Source of the DNA: Warburgia ugandensis
Lineage: Eukaryota; Streptophyta; Magnoliopsida; Canellales; Canellaceae
Reading direction: 5' to 3'
Length of the DNA stretch: 64,000 nt
Assembly: GCA_035236585.1 (NCBI GenBank)
Contig: CP141127.1
Coordinates: 75,249,495-75,313,494 of the forward strand
The translations under genes were made by a program, and so were the position numbers. The notes beneath the pieces are model-generated. The model was not told the DNA's origin and did not search any database. It worked only from the letters and a program-made list of their open reading frames with translations. The first letter of the stretch is position 1, and every line of letters starts with the position of its first letter. Positions 12,341 through 25,888 of this stretch are shown one piece after another.

Positions 12341-13221
12341 GCCATGGAGAGATATATGGGTTCATGGGCAAGAGAGCTAAAGAGACAAGGTGACCAGAAC
12401 TACAGAGGAGGAGGTATGACGTGGTGTTGTTAGTGGAATGAGGATTGAGGAGAGAGTTCTTCTCTAAGTGAAGAAAGGTAGGGTACCCCATTATTTTTTT
12501 CCAAAAAAGAAATGCTTTCTTTTATATGCTCACTTTTTTGGCTTCTATTATGTGTTTTATGAGTTTTTCACTTTCAATTTTGAAATTCAAGTGAAGAGAA
12601 AGTGAAGAAGTTGCTCCTATAAAGACCCTAAGGGCCTTTTAAAATTTCTTGAAATGATCCTCTATGGCAAATGTCCTTTTTCCATAGAATCAAATTAGTA
12701 AATCAAAGGAAACAAGGTAATTGAACTACAGTTTATTTAGAGATCTTCTAGCATGGTGGCACATGAAGGGGCCTCTCTCCTAGACAATAAGGGTTCAAGG
12801 ATGCTCTAGGGTTTATCTATTCAACATTCTCCAAAAAAAAAAGAACAAAGGGAAAAGGGGGTGTTCCTTTGTAATTTTATTTTAGAGTGTTGGAAGATGC
12901 TTCATATAATTTCACATAGGGGAAATTAAGAAAATACCTAGATAGCATGGATACATTTCCCTTCTAATCCTTTGATAGAAACTTATGTAAGTATTATAGC
13001 TATTTTAACATTGCAATTAAAGGGATAGATTTATTATTTATTATCCTCTATAATTTTGTCCATGTTTGTTATTCCTAAGGCAAGCATTCTGAAGAGTATG
13101 TAAGATCCACTTATAGAATTTTATTACTCAAATGTAAACTCCACCAAAGATACTTAAGGTTTGAGTTTTAGGCTACATATTGACTTAATTGAAGCTAATA
13201 ACTAGAGCTGGTAGTGGGATG
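12341..13221. other. Unassigned sequence left of the main gypsy element
   Basis: No domain or LTR boundary was recognised. A poly-A run lies at about 12,832. It ends at the TGATG target duplication (13,222-13,226) of the large element. Confidence 0.35.
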
Positions 13222-13226
13222 TGATG

Positions 13227-15088
13227 TGTTCTAAATATTACTCACAAGTGTATGAATCAAAGTAGTATGATTTAATGCAAGTGAGGCAATCTCTCAAGGA
13301 ATCTCACAGACTTGTATGCAAATCTTATTTAGATTACTTATCCTAGCTAGAAGAGATAGGATTGAGATTCAATATGTGAATTAAAAGGACACAGAATTTG
13401 AAACATGCATAAATTAGAAACTTAACATAAGGTAACTTTCTAAAAATAACAACTTTCCAAAACTAACATGGATTCAAGAAATGAAACCAATGCAATTAGA
13501 AACCTAAAGATGAATGAACTTTCTAAAACTAGAAATTAGAAACTTTCTAGATGGAAACTTCCTAAATACCAACCTTCTAGTCATGCAACTTAAGGAAACC
13601 TCCTAAAGATGATCACTTGCTAAAGATGAATGATTTCTAATACTAAAAATGCAGAAACTTCTTAAAAATTAAGACTTCTAAAACTAACATTAGAAACTTT
13701 CTAAAAATTAATATATAATCTAAATATGATCAATGAACCTAACAAAATCTAAACATCTAATCAGTATGCTTAATGAGTTAAATCTTATCTAAACATTCAA
13801 ATAACATGAGTAATAAATCCAAGCATGCATGATAAGGAGAGTGCACATGGAGCTAGAAGAGGATGCATGAAACATGAACTTATTTTATTGCATTTAAAAT
13901 CTTATAAGTGTGCAACCCATTCCATGGAAGCTTAAACTTAGAAACATGCATGAAAAGTGTGTGTGCAACTTTCTTTAACATAACTTGCTTCAACTTCTAA
14001 ATCTAATGCAATCCAAGTATCTTAATCAATACCATAAGATGGCATGCATGTGAACCAATGGAGAGAATCAAAGAGAGAGAGTGAAGGAAAGATGGTGGGA
14101 AGAGTCCTCTTTGTATATAATTTTCAACCCTTCTAAAAGAGATAAGATTTGCAAATCTTTATCTTAAGGAAGATAAGAAAGAGGGATAAGATTTGAGAAA
14201 GAATATAAGATAAGATAAGGATGAGGGAAAGGTAGTTGTAGAAGGTAAAGAGACTTAAGAAGTAGAAACGATGAAGGAGGATTTTGGAAGTGGGAAACCT
14301 AGGATGGAAAGAGAGGGGGAGAGATGGAGAGAAAGACTAAAGTTTAAAGAGGTAGGTCTCATCTATGATTGGTCCACTTAGCATGGCACCGACTCATGTT
14401 GATAGAGTCCATGTTCTCTTGCTATTTATCTCTTCAAAAAACATTTTTTTTTCAAATTGGAGAATCACATTTTGTTACTCAACATGTGTGGATCCATGTG
14501 ATTTTGGCTTGGAAGGCTTCTAATTTGGTGGTTTTGGTGGCTTGTATTTTGGCTTCATGGCTTATATTGCTTAACTTCTCCTAGCCATTAGCTCATGATT
14601 CATGTGGCTTGGGGACCTTGCATGGCTTGAAATCACATGCAAAGGTGGAAAAATTATACTGCCTTTTACGTGGATTTTACATGGACCCTTTTTCTAGTCA
14701 CCTTGACTTCTACCAATTTGTTTCTAAAATCCATCTTCTTGCTCCAGAATGATCCTGACCTGTACTTGAACTTCGAAATGATAGAAAATGGGTCCCAACC
14801 ACTTTGGGTTGATCTGAATCATCAGTTATCATCTAAGGTGATCGAGACCATTGGATCATTCTTTTAACAACTACAAAAGATTAGAAACACTGGTTAGTAC
14901 TTAGAGAATTATGATAGATCACATACTTACTCTGGATTAGCTTTTGCACCTATAAAATATTAAAATTTTATTATCAGTTTAGAAATGCATGTGTCATGAA
15001 ATTTGAAAATTTCTAGAATAATGACCTATGATCTATGACATATGTACTGCTAATTGGGTACTTTTTATAGAAAATTGACTATTTATCA
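13227..15088 (-). repeat. 3' LTR of the main Athila/Tat-like element
   Basis: On the minus strand it starts TGATAAATAGTC at 15,088 and ends AATATTTAGAACA at 13,227, followed by the TGATG duplication. It is clearly the partner of the LTR at 36,449-38,198: shared blocks include the AAAGTAGTATGATTT stretch near the 3' end, GATAAGATTTGCAAATC, AAGATAAGATAAGGATGAG and the GGTTGATCTG stretch. Relative to the partner it has about 430 extra bp (roughly 13,430-13,870) of TTAGAAAC-rich sequence, and it lacks the long GA repeat. Confidence 0.8.
14111..14120 (-). promoter_or_regulatory. TATA-like box in the 3' LTR
   Basis: The minus strand reads TTATATACAAAGAGGA, similar to plant LTR promoters. The 5' LTR copy (about 37,228) is degraded to AATGTACAAATAGGA. 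Confidence 0.3.
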
Positions 15089-16445
15089 CACTCGCTAGCC
15101 AACATTCTACTAATCTCAAGGTAAATATACAAAAATCATTAAAAAACAAATGAGTACAACTTTCATAGGCACTCATGATTGCATTTATCTTATGCAACAA
15201 GCACCTAAAGCCCTAGGTTTCCCTTAGTAGATGAGTTAGGCCTCATGAGATTTTCTAGAGAATATACTCACAAAATTCAATAAGGCTAAGATCCTTAATT
15301 TCCCTTAGAGAATTCTCTTTCATTAGTACTCTACTATCTCTAACAACTTTATAAAGATGAATAAAAACTTCTTCAACTTACCCACATGCCAATGTCATTT
15401 TATTAAAGTTATATCTCGGAGTGTAATGTCTATACAGGCTACATAAGTCTGGACTTCTAAAATAAAATGCTTGTACTCCAATGAAAAAATTGTCTTGACC
15501 TTAATTTCTTACTGGTATACGTGCACAAATGAAGATCTTAGAAAAGGGTAAAAAAAAAAATCCTCTCACCATGTGACTAGATCCAATGACACTAATGGTT
15601 CACATAAGCTTATGTGCATAGATGATGGAAAGAACTGTGATCCTTAAGAATGGATGTTATTACCAAGATCAAAGGGACAGTTCACCTTAATTTATTAATA
15701 TTTTTATCGTCATTAAGACTATATTTCATCTTAAGATCAATAAGACTTTAAATGGGGTTAAACTTAGGCTTAAGATTGGCACTGAAAGAAAGAATAAAAG
15801 GATTCAAAGGTTTCAACTCTGAGCAAAGGTCTTCAATGAATGTTGGACAACTTTTCTTCTGAATGCACTGAAGTGAATATCTTTCTATTTTTTTATATTT
15901 CTTAACAACTTTTCTTTTCTTTTTTGGTAATTCTTTTTGAGCTTCTTTGTATTTCTTTGAAAGAAAATTTTTTCCTTGTAAACACTTTGATATTTTTCAC
16001 TTCTTAGACTTTTGTCACCTTTAGATTTTTTCTACCGTCTCCTCCCATTTTTGAATGATAAGTAATGGATATTTAACTAGGTTTCTGGGTTAAGGTAGAT
16101 AGGGTTTTGTAAGAAAAGGCTTACCAGAAGGCTTAGATGGTCTAATTAGTGTTATGTCTTTGGGCTAAAAAAAGGATGGCCTATATCATTTCCTATGTTT
16201 CTTAATGCTTATCATATTCAATAAATGTTTAGGAAAGTTAATACTCCCATTTGTGATTCATGGCAATTGACCAAAACAAAGATACTATGATCTTTCAAAG
16301 CTGATGATCACTAAAGAAAATATGGAATTATATGTAATCATTAAAAAGATGATAGTCTCCAATACTCACCAGGTACAGGTCTCCACTGATTTTCCTCCAG
16401 GTCTTTATGTCATAACTATCTATCTGTCTAGACTATGCACTGTTT
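15089..16445 (-). other. 3' internal region of the main element, between integrase and 3' LTR
   Basis: This is part of the element because it lies between the integrase and the 3' LTR and is bordered on the other side by the GTAAG duplication of the solo LTR at 16,451. No env-like or other reading frame was recognised. No clear polypurine tract is seen immediately next to the LTR. A run of A occurs at about 15,549. Confidence 0.5.
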
Positions 16446-19367
16446 GTAAGTGTGACAACCTAGGTTTTCCCATGCATTTTTAAATGCAATAACTAATGCC
16501 TAGGGCGGGATCGATCCTATTTGAAAACATTTTTGGAAAACAATGTAATGCAGTAGTAAATCTTTCATTGTAAATTCATTTTGGAAAACCCCGAGTGCCA
16601 TTTGCTTTCGAGATGAGTAAAGTAGTTTTGAAATTTTTGAAAATCATAAATGTATTCCCAGGTCTATCCAAATACAGCCCCAAATTTCAATCGTAAATAA
16701 GTACAGATACATGTCCAAAAGGTAGAGTGTTTACTTACAGTCATGCTTGTACCTTCTTGCTTTACTTGATTGTAGTACTAGCATTCCCTGATGCTTGTTC
16801 TACTCTCATGTGGAGCTAATCTGAAAAAATAATAGATTTGGGTGAGTATTTTTCATACCCAGTAGGTAATCTGATACTACTATTTTGAAAACACGGCATG
16901 CAACATATATAAATTCAAGGAGCTTTTCATATCAAACATCAGTAATTCCTTTTGTGTAAGCATGCATAGTTAAAATAGTCATCATTCAAGGATATAAATA
17001 GAAATATAATATTCAACGATATAAATAGAAATCCATAGATCCATATATGAAGATCTCAAAAAATGCATCAAACCAATGAGTAAAATATAATAATCGTTAA
17101 GCTCTTAAAATAGTCATCATTCAAGCAGATGCTAGTATCATGCACATGAGTCTCTTGGCGTACACGTCACGCCAACTGGTCATGAGTACTCGTATACGAC
17201 CATCTCAATGCTATATGCATGTCAATCACACTGAAATCATAGGGCCACTATGCTCATACTCAACATATAGCTGGAATCCACCATAGCCTCCACAGCGACT
17301 GTGGATGTCCCCGAAAGGGTGCCATGAACACCTCCAGTGGTCGTCCCTGTTTACCATAATAGTTAGGGAAGGGACAATGCCTTTTTTGCAGTGATACCAT
17401 CCATCCTTTTGGTGGTAGAGACCTAGAGGCCAACCCCATACCTCCTTTCAGCATAGTGCCCACTAGGCTTTTCAACCCGTAAAATATAAAAATCATGTCC
17501 TCTTTGGGTCCCTCACACTGCCTCACCAACGTCTTTTAGGCACTCCAATGTCTTTTGGTAACCCTCAAGGTTGTGCAATCCTCAATCATTGAAATCATGC
17601 ACTTTATGCATTTATTTGCAAGCATGCAGCAATGCATAAAATCAGTTCATGCTGCTATCGCATTCAAAGCCATAAAACATAAAGACAATTCCGCACGCTT
17701 GTATAAAAACATCAGAGCTCAAAAAGCATGCTAAAAACAGTAATAGAGGCAAATCAAAGTTTATGATGCATAGTATCAGATTACCTACAAATCAAGTATA
17801 TTTGGAAATGCATAAAAACGTAGCAGTATCAAACTACCTACAAATCAAGTACATTTGGACATGCATTAAAAATGTAGCAGTATCAGACGACCTACCTCGA
17901 TGTTCCTTGAATCGTGTTCTTCATTATTTGACCCTGACCCATCTTAGTGAAACCTTGGATATTCATTGATGACAAGAATTCAAGTATTATTTTCCAACCT
18001 TTATGGGTCATTACCTAGACTTATAGATTAACAGCTAAATATGCCTTTTAAGATCTATAGGCCTTTGCTTAGCGTGCTTCTAGGCTAGATCTCGAAGATT
18101 TTTATAGTTCTTAGGCTATAGTTATACTTAATAATCTTATGATCCTAAGTTTTATCATCTCATTAGGTCTGCGTCGTTACTACGAACACAACAGTTCTTT
18201 CAAATCGTCAATCGGAGTCCTACAGCCTCTGTAATTGCATATTTAGCATCACAAAGTCATAGACGAACAAGATCGTCCATTTAGGGCCCGCATGTCATGG
18301 TTCCCAGGACGCGTGCGCATCCTGGTCGAGCCATGACTGCCGTTGCACATGGGCGCATGCTCGAGCGGCATGCTACAAAGCACGTCCCAATCAGCATCCC
18401 GCGGATGCATCTTCGACGCAGGCGGGCCACGTCTTGGCACCCAGGATACCCTGTGTGTCCTGGACGAGTCGGAAGCCCGCCGCACGCTTTCACGCGCGCG
18501 ATGCTCGCCCCAGGAGACGCATCACTCATGTGTGTCACTGGGTACATCCTTGTGACAACTAAGTTTCAATGGGTTTCGAAGGAAACCTATCTTCTCCGAT
18601 TTCTATTGCATTTCCCCAGCCAGAAAAGCCTAGATTCGGCATGGATTTGGACCGAAAAAAGGGAAAGCTAAAGAGGAAGGGGAGGGGGGCTTACCTGGGT
18701 GGTTTGGAGCAATGCCCATCGCTAGTGGGTGCTCCTATTTTTCCACTCTAAAACCCCTGATTGCCGAAAAATATGAAGAAGAGAAAAACCCTAATGTCTG
18801 GTGAGATCAAAGGAAGAAGGGGCGAAAAAGAGAAGAGAGGGGAATGGCCGGCCCGAGGAAAGGACCTAGCCATTGCCGAAAGTCATAGGGAAAATCGAAA
18901 AAGGGTTTTTTGGTTTTGTTGGGCTTGAAACCCTTACTCAAGGTAGCCGGAGATAGGGAAGAGAGCATGATCAGAGAGGAGGGAAATGTGGGCTTTATAG
19001 CCTTGCGAAGGCAGTGCCTGCCCTATGGCGATGCCGCCATTCTTTCTAGCGCTCCTTACAGAGGCCGTGCTGGAAGCAATTGGAAATCACTAAAAGGGGA
19101 AGACGATGGGGGGGGGGTGCCGTTATCAAAACTGCCCTTGCGTTTTTTGCTCTTTTTCGATTTTAAGTTTAAATTACAAAAATGCCCTTGATCTTTAAAC
19201 ACCTATAACTTTGTTGTACGATCTCTGTTTTCGTCATTCTTTGAGGCATTGGATTCCATTTTTTGAGTAGAATCTGATTATGGTACTATTTTTACCAAAT
19301 TAGATCTTTAAAAATAGTACTTTTGATATTTCAAAATAGGACTTAAAATTTAGGTTATTACAGTAAG
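16446..19367 (-). mobile_element. Solo LTR 1 (long gypsy-type LTR family X)
   Basis: A 2.9 kb LTR (16,451-19,362) reads on the minus strand TGTAATAACCTAAAT ... CCTAGGTTGTCACA and has the exact target duplication GTAAG on both sides (16,446-16,450 and 19,363-19,367). There is no internal retroelement sequence, so it is a solo LTR left by LTR-LTR recombination. Its 3' end is similar to those of the LTRs at 22,056 and 25,894. A GC-rich island lies at about 18,270-18,560. The length and TGTAAYAACC start would fit Tekay/Del-type chromoviruses, but that is a guess without the internal region. Confidence 0.8.
17773..17890. repeat. 53-bp tandem repeat in solo LTR 1
   Basis: Two copies of a 53-54 bp unit (GTATCA, then ACCTACAAATCAAGTA, a TTGGA block and GCATAAAAACGTAGCA-like end) begin at 17,773 and 17,826. 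A partial third begins at 17,880. Confidence 0.7.
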
Positions 19368-19776
19368 TGTGTTCTGAGTTTAAACTTTATAAACACTTTA
19401 GAACATGAATAAAATATAGAATTAATCATATGCATGTATATTAATAAGTTAATGTAGGAGAAATACTAAGATTAAAAAAATCAATTCTCATCACAGTAAA
19501 GGAACTTGACCTTAAAAACTCGTTTTTTTTTTTTTCTTCAAAAAAGACAAGGAAAACTCAGAATTCTCATGCATATCTACACCCCCAACTTGAACTAAAA
19601 ATTGTCTCCAATGTTTGAAACATATGATTCTTATATGCTAACTAGGTAATGTAGAAAATGAGACTCTAAAAATGCTGGGTTGCCTCCCAGTGAGCACTAA
19701 GTTTAATGCCTTTAGCTAGACAAACAATGTTAGTACAATGATAAATACATGTTGGAATGCATAATGAATGTAGATG
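19368..19776 (-). other. Internal sequence downstream of integrase
   Basis: No coding sequence. On the minus strand the stretch near 19,580 reads AATTTTTAGTTCAAGTTGGG followed by GGTG, comparable with the trailer phrase of Tat-type elements. The region continues the element between the GTAAG duplication and the integrase stop. Confidence 0.45.
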
Positions 19777-21224
19777 TCATGGAACATGCAGTGGAGGGTC
19801 TTGATAAATAGGATCCTCTAGTAGAATCTCCTCCATTGTAGGGTTTACCAATTCTAAAAACCATTTTAACCTTGGCCCACTCACTTTGAAAATCTTCCCA
19901 TGATTTTCTATCTCAACTGCACCATGAGGGTAAGCACTGTGAACAATGTAGGATCTAGTCCATAAAAAACAAGGCTTGTAAGGAAAGAGATGCAACTTAG
20001 AGCTATACAAAAGGATCTTTTGTTCTAGTGTGAAGGACTTATGCAAAATGTGCTTATGATGATGAGCTTTGACTTGATCATTATATATCCTAGCAATCTC
20101 ATATGCATCTTTCCTAAGTTCATCCAACTTATTAAGTGGGAGCTTTCTGTGGGTCTCAGCATTACCTAAATCAAAATTGAGTTTTTTAATGGCCCAATAT
20201 GCTTTACACTCAAGTTCAACTAGGAGATGACAAACCTTTCCATAGACTAGATAGTAGGGTGACATGCCTGTAGGGTCTTACATGTAGTACGATAAACCAA
20301 TAATGCATCACTAAGCCTATGTTACTAGTCTTTTTGACTAGGATTAACTATCTTTTTTCAAGATCCACTTAATTTCCAAATTAGGTACTTCCACTTGTCC
20401 AATAGTCTGAGGATGGTATAGGGTAGCAATTTTAAAGGTTACACCACATTTTTTCATTAAATTTGCAAACACTCTATTAGAAAAATATTTTCCCCCATCA
20501 CTAATAATGGTCTATGGAGTACAAAAGCATACAAAATATTCTCCTTCAAATACTAAATCACCACCTTGTGGTCATTGATCTTACATGCTATGGTTCCCAC
20601 CTATTTGAGCACATAGTTTACTCGCACAAGGATGTAAAGGTTACCAAATGAGTTAGAAAAGGTCCCACAAAATCGATGTCCCAAACATCAAAAAGGTTCA
20701 ATAATCACAATCGGGTTCGAGGGCATCATATCTCTTTTACTTACACTCCCTAACTATTGACATCTGGCATTTGTTGTGCAGTAAGCATGATAATCCATGA
20801 AGATGGTGGGCTAGTAGAAACCATATTGCAAAATTTTTTGCAATCATTTTCTTCGCACTGAAGTGGCCCCCACTTACATGGTCATGGAAAAAGGAAATGA
20901 ATTGATGATAATAACTATCAAGTATGCAAAAGGAAATGATTTGATGATATTCACTCTCTATTATGCATGTCTTGATTGGTACAGTACTTGAATAGGTATG
21001 GATTGTCCCACAAAAAGTGTTTTACCTCATAAGAAATCTATGCTTATCTTGTTCGAATCAATGATCTGGCATTTGATGAGTGACAAGATAGTTTACAATG
21101 TCAGCATATAAAGATAACTGGGAGATAGCCATAAACTATTCACCTTGAAATGGCTTAGCAATAGAGTTAGACTCATTATTAGATTGAATTACTAACCTAG
21201 ACAAATGATCTGCTACTACATTCT
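19777..21224 (-). pseudogene. Gypsy integrase (pol C-terminus), degenerate
   Basis: The last 162 codons (20,265 to 19,777) are open and read [14 protein letters not shown], then [18 protein letters not shown] and [10 protein letters not shown], the GMSPYRLVFGK and C-terminal part typical of OTA integrases. Upstream, in shifting frames, the core is visible: a GHFSAKKMIA zinc-finger region near 20,860, LFDVWDIDFVGPF near 20,690 carrying the first Asp of the DDE core, TIISDGGKYFSNRVF near 20,500 carrying the second Asp, and HPQTIGQVEV near 20,410 before the expected Glu (LEIKWILKK). Several frameshifts and stops show it is inactive. It joins directly to the RNase H segment. In a live element it would insert the cDNA into chromosomes. 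Confidence 0.8.
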
Positions 21225-22055
21225 CTAAGCCTTTCTTGTCATGAATCTCAGTGTCAAACTCCTATAGCAATCGAATCCATCTAATGAGCCTAGGTTAGTA
21301 TCCTTCTTGGAAAGAAGGTACTTTAATGCATCATGGTTAGAATAGATGATAACCTTATACTCTAATAGGTAGAATCTAAATTTGTCTAAGGCGAACACAA
21401 CTACTAACAACTCTTTCCTAGTAGTGGAATAATTGAGTTGTGCATCATTTAACATTCTAATTGCATAGTAGATCACATGTGGAATTTTATCTAGATGCTG
21501 CCCAAAACAGCATCGATTGAATAATCGGAGGCGTCACACATAATCTCGAATGGTGCACTCCAATCAAGTGGTCAAATGATGGGATCAGAGGTGAGTTCTG
21601 CTTTGAGCCACTCAAAATATTGTAACCAGTCTTCATTAAAGTAATATGAAACCTCTTTAGCAAGTAGTTTGAATAAGGGCCTAAAGATTTTAATAAAATC
21701 TTTAATGAAGGGCTGGTAAAACTTGGCATGGACAAGGAACAAATGAATTTCCTTTACTATCTTAGGAGGAGGAAGGTTAGCAATTAAATCCACCTTGCCT
21801 TTATTGATGTCTATCCTACTAACTCAGATCACATGCCCTAAAATGATACCACTTATCACCATAAAGTGGCATTTCTCCAATTTAGCACTAAAATTTTCTC
21901 CTGACACCTAATAATAACTAATTCCAGATGGTGCTGACATTCATTGAAAGATGACCCAAATATTGAAAAGTCATCTAGAAATACTTCTAAGAACGTCTCC
22001 ACCATATTGATAAAAATGCTCAACATACACCTTTGGAAAGTAGCCAGAGCATTAC
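21225..22055 (-). pseudogene. Gypsy RT 3' half and RNase H, degenerate
   Basis: Read from 22,055 downward, the RT continues after the solo-LTR insertion with ATFQRCMLSIF and then FLDDFSIFG, a YVDD-box variant whose Tyr-Val is replaced by Phe-Leu. The connection domain follows (NLPPPKIVKEIHLFL). RNase H then reads PFEIMCDASDYSID and AIRMLNDAQLNYSTTRKELL, with the Asp of CDAS and the Glu of TRKELL in place. Stops and a frameshift near 21,800 and 21,480 break it. The preceding part of RT lies at 25,768-25,888, on the other side of the 3.7 kb insertion. Confidence 0.85.
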
Positions 22056-25000
22056 TTTGACAACTTGAGTTTTCATATGCATTTTTAAATACAAAACTAA
22101 TTCCTAATGTAAGATCAATCCCTGTTTGAAAATAATTCCATAAGAACAATGTAGCATACAAATCTTTTTCTTTTAAAATTTATTTTGAAAACCTCGAGTG
22201 TCATTTACTTTTGAGAAAATAAAATAACTAAAATTTATTCTTAATTATAAAATTAAAATAGAAATACATGTATCTCAGATCTAGCTAATCACAGCTCAAA
22301 TACAACTATAATAATTACATGTATGTGTCCAAAAGGATAAGTCATATACTTACATTGTTTATACATTCTATTATACTATTGTTTTCATCCAATTTTGCAT
22401 CCACCTCAATTTTCTCTCCCTCAAGTCAAATTCTCTGAAGACATAAGATATTATAAACAATTTATAGTATCTCAACAAGCTTAGGTTGGTGTAGGTAGTT
22501 TCACATCTATTATACTAATTTTTGAAATCTAATTCTAAACAATATTTCAAATCATTTTTTATTTAGATCTTAAGAATATAATGATCAAATTAGAGACAGG
22601 AAACATAATTTAAAACCACATGTCAATCTCAGTATATAGTTTCATGTTAAAACATTTTATATAACATCAACATAAAACTTGCACAAGTTTACGTGTATGC
22701 TTTTCAAATGATTGAATCCTCATGGTAATCTCACATAAATTGTCAAAGATCTATCATCTAACTTGATAAATCAAATGCCATAAGATCCTCAAAAGATTAA
22801 AATAGTAATCAGTTAAATCATGAAAGTCAGCAATCCCAAACTGACAACATCATCATGTGCACATATGCACCCTGACAAACACATCAGTCAGTTGGTCATG
22901 AGTACTTGTCTATAGACCGTCAACAATCTCATCATGCATAGTATCACAAAATAGAAATCTCATGGAACACTATGATCATGACCAGCTAACTGAATTGTGT
23001 CTCCGATATCTAAAGACCAGCCAATATAGCGTCCATGGAAATTATGGATATGTCTCGAAAAGAGTGTTGTGAATACTTCCAGCGCTTGTTTTCCTACCAC
23101 AACAGTCGAGAAAAATAGGTACCTCTTTGGGCCTAGATACCTACCACCTTTGGTGATTAGAGGCTAGGTAGCCAAACTCGTACAACCCCTTAGTACAATA
23201 CCCATCAGGCTCATTAGCCTAAACAAACATGTATATGAATCCAAATGTCATTAAATTATATAACATGTCTTATGCAAAGTCATGTATTTTTGTAACTCAT
23301 CTCAAAGCATGGGATTGATGCAATTTCAAGAATCATCATTTCTTTCAAAACATACAATTGCACAAGACAAAAGTATGCATCATGAGCATAGAGGCATATA
23401 TAATTCACATGCCTCATTTGTAAATATTGCATTCTTTAAAAGCTAAAATAATGTAACATGACAAGATATTAGTTTTTTGATAGTCAAGTAGTCTAAAATC
23501 TAAAGCATGATAATCAAATGCTCGGTATGATTTGATTATTTGAATGTACATATTAAAGTTAATGAAATGTTCAAAATTCCAATGGCAAATAGATGTTAGA
23601 AAGACCTACCTCAAACACAGCTATCCCGATCATCAACAGGCTCAATAGGCTCAGTTCATATTAGTAAGGGTCTTTGTCAACACATGTACATTACAATGTC
23701 ATTTATTTTACTTATAATTTTTTAATTGTGACTTATTTAACCTTTGATCTCCATTAACACTGTAATCCCGCCTTTACCATTTTCTGATGATAAGTATTTC
23801 TCTTCATTTTTTTCATAATATTAAATCTTGACCATTATTTAAAGACCAGCAGACAAGATCATCTAAATGTCCTCAATTCCTATTAATCTCTAACTTTTGA
23901 ATTGTTTATTTCATATCTCATTGTTTGATTGATAGATCTGATAGCCAAATCAAATTTTGATCAATCAGATCAATATTTTTCAATCATTTTTATCTCCTAT
24001 TTTCTAATCCAAGTTCAACAGAGTAATTAAATAATTACATTTACTATAATTAATAGTTCAAATAGCCTAATTACTCTTCTTGAGGTCCAATCCAACTTAA
24101 TCACACTATTTTCTAAGTTTTCTATAATTTACTAGTCATAATATAAGTACAAATAAAATATAATTAATTTAAATAAGTTTTAGTGGTGATCCTACCTTTA
24201 ATAGCAAAAATCCAAGTATGATGTGGTGTTTGAGGTGTTTGATAGATTCTGATTGCCTTTGATCAAGGTCATTCCAAAGCTTTGTCCTTAGATTAGTGCC
24301 CAATCTTATAATTTAAGCACACGACCATTAATCAATGGTCAAATATTGGAAAAAGGGCCACATATGTCATGTTTTAGGGTTTGGTTGATGGATCTATAGT
24401 TAGATTAGGGTGTATACTCAAATCAATCATGAATGATGGTGTTATATCACTAATCCATAGTCGGATCAATGTGTGAGGTCAGATCAATAACATATCAGAT
24501 GCTTTAATATTTAATCTATGCTTAGATCTACTTGGAAGATCCAATTGGTCACAAATCTAGGTCCTAAGAGACTGATCAAAGGTTAGATTATCTTGAAGGG
24601 GTAGATTGATCACTGATCTAAGGATGTAGTGGCCGATCAAGTGTTGGATCATGATAAAAAGTTAGATTAGTGATAGATCTAGGTTCTACTAATTGATTAA
24701 TAATTTGATCATGTGGAGGTTCATGGATTTGAACACGGATATGATATTTGGTGTTAGATTAGGGTCTAAATGACAATGGATGCTCAATCGGTCATAGATC
24801 AACACGATCTTGACAATACATTGATATCATCTTAAGATCACCATGAAATCTTCATTGATGATCAAATTGATTAAGATTTTTTTCCTAGTGTCGCAATCAT
24901 CGTGATGAATAGTGCCAATCTTGTAAAATGCACCTCGCACTCTTAGATTTGGATTTCATCCAATTTCGATGGCTAGATGACCTTTGATCAAAACTCTAAC

Positions 25001-25772
25001 TTTCTATCTTGTAGATTGGGTCAAAAGAACCTAAAATCATATTTTTTAGCTCCAAATTCCAAGTTGTCGGATGTGATCGATGGTCGCCAGTGTTGACTGG
25101 CCATTGCTAAAGAAGGTGACCAATGCAATCATCACGAGTGACAATTGTTTCTTCAAAATAATTTTTTTTTTTAAAGAGAGAGTTGGTGTGGCATGGCTAG
25201 CTCAGTTACCCCACCAGTCGTCAGAGAAGAGGAAGAGAGAGAGGAGCAGGGGAGGAGGGAGTGAGAGAGAGCTGGTGTGGCAGCACCTGCTCGGTTGTCT
25301 CACTAGTAGCTGGAGAAGAGGGAGAGAAATTGGTGGGGGGGGGGGGTTTGGTTTTGTCGGGTGCAGCACCTCTTAACGCTAGCAACAAACATGCTAGTGG
25401 CGTGCACCACTCGCCACTGCCTATGTCCCTGGCGGGTATCCCTAGAGTTGTGAGCATGGGAGACATGTCGCTGGGGGTGTCATTATAAAAAATGACCCCT
25501 CCATTTTAGACACTTTTCTATTTTAAAACACATTAGTGGGGCCAATTTATAAAATTACTAAAAATGCCCCTATTAATAAAAAGGATGTAACTTTCTCGTT
25601 CTAACTCTATTTGGTATAATCTAATTATAAGGTTTCAATACTTTATTTGGATTCTATAAAAAGCTCATTTATTGAAATTTGAAATTTGAAATTTGAAAAT
25701 TAAAATTTTCATTTTCTTTGCAATAAAAATTGTATAAAATAATCTTTTAAATATTAGGGTTATTACAATTAC
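22051..25772 (-). mobile_element. Solo LTR 2 (family X) inserted in RT
   Basis: A 3.71 kb LTR (22,056-25,767) reads on the minus strand TGTAATAACCCTAAT ... CAAGTTGTCAAA (the last CA has decayed). The 5-bp duplication ATTAC is exact on both sides (22,051-22,055 and 25,768-25,772). It interrupts the RT frame between the CN of MPFGLCN and the following AxATFQR motif. The 3' end is similar to solo LTR 1 (GACAAC, ATGCATTTTTAAATxCAA, GATCxATCC, CCTCGAGTGTCATTT). A 14-bp run of G lies near 25,335. Open frames around it are low-complexity and not genes. Confidence 0.85.
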
Positions 25773-25888
25773 ACAATCCAAAGGGCATATGACGGTAGGT
25801 AAAGGTAGTCTTCTCTTGGTCGTTAGGTACTAAAGGGATTTGGTTATGACCAAAACAACCATCAAGAAAGCAATAATATTTATGACCA
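25768..25888 (-). pseudogene. Gypsy RT middle fragment
   Basis: On the minus strand it reads GHKYYCFLDGCFGHNQI, then QEKTTFTYRHMPFGLCN. This is the central RT block with the catalytic Asp of FLDG, the first of the RT active-site Asp residues, and the MPFGLCN motif. It is bounded by the ATTAC duplication of solo LTR 2 on one side and by an ACTGG duplication of the LTR at 25,894 on the other. The segment that should precede it is at 28,761-29,800, in the opposite orientation because of the inversion described in the findings. Confidence 0.85.

Noticed and set aside
18243-18751. Overlapping open frames on both strands, including a 124-codon one at 18,297
   Set aside because: They lie in the GC-rich island of a solo LTR, have no recognisable domain, and overlap on both strands, as expected by chance in GC-rich DNA.
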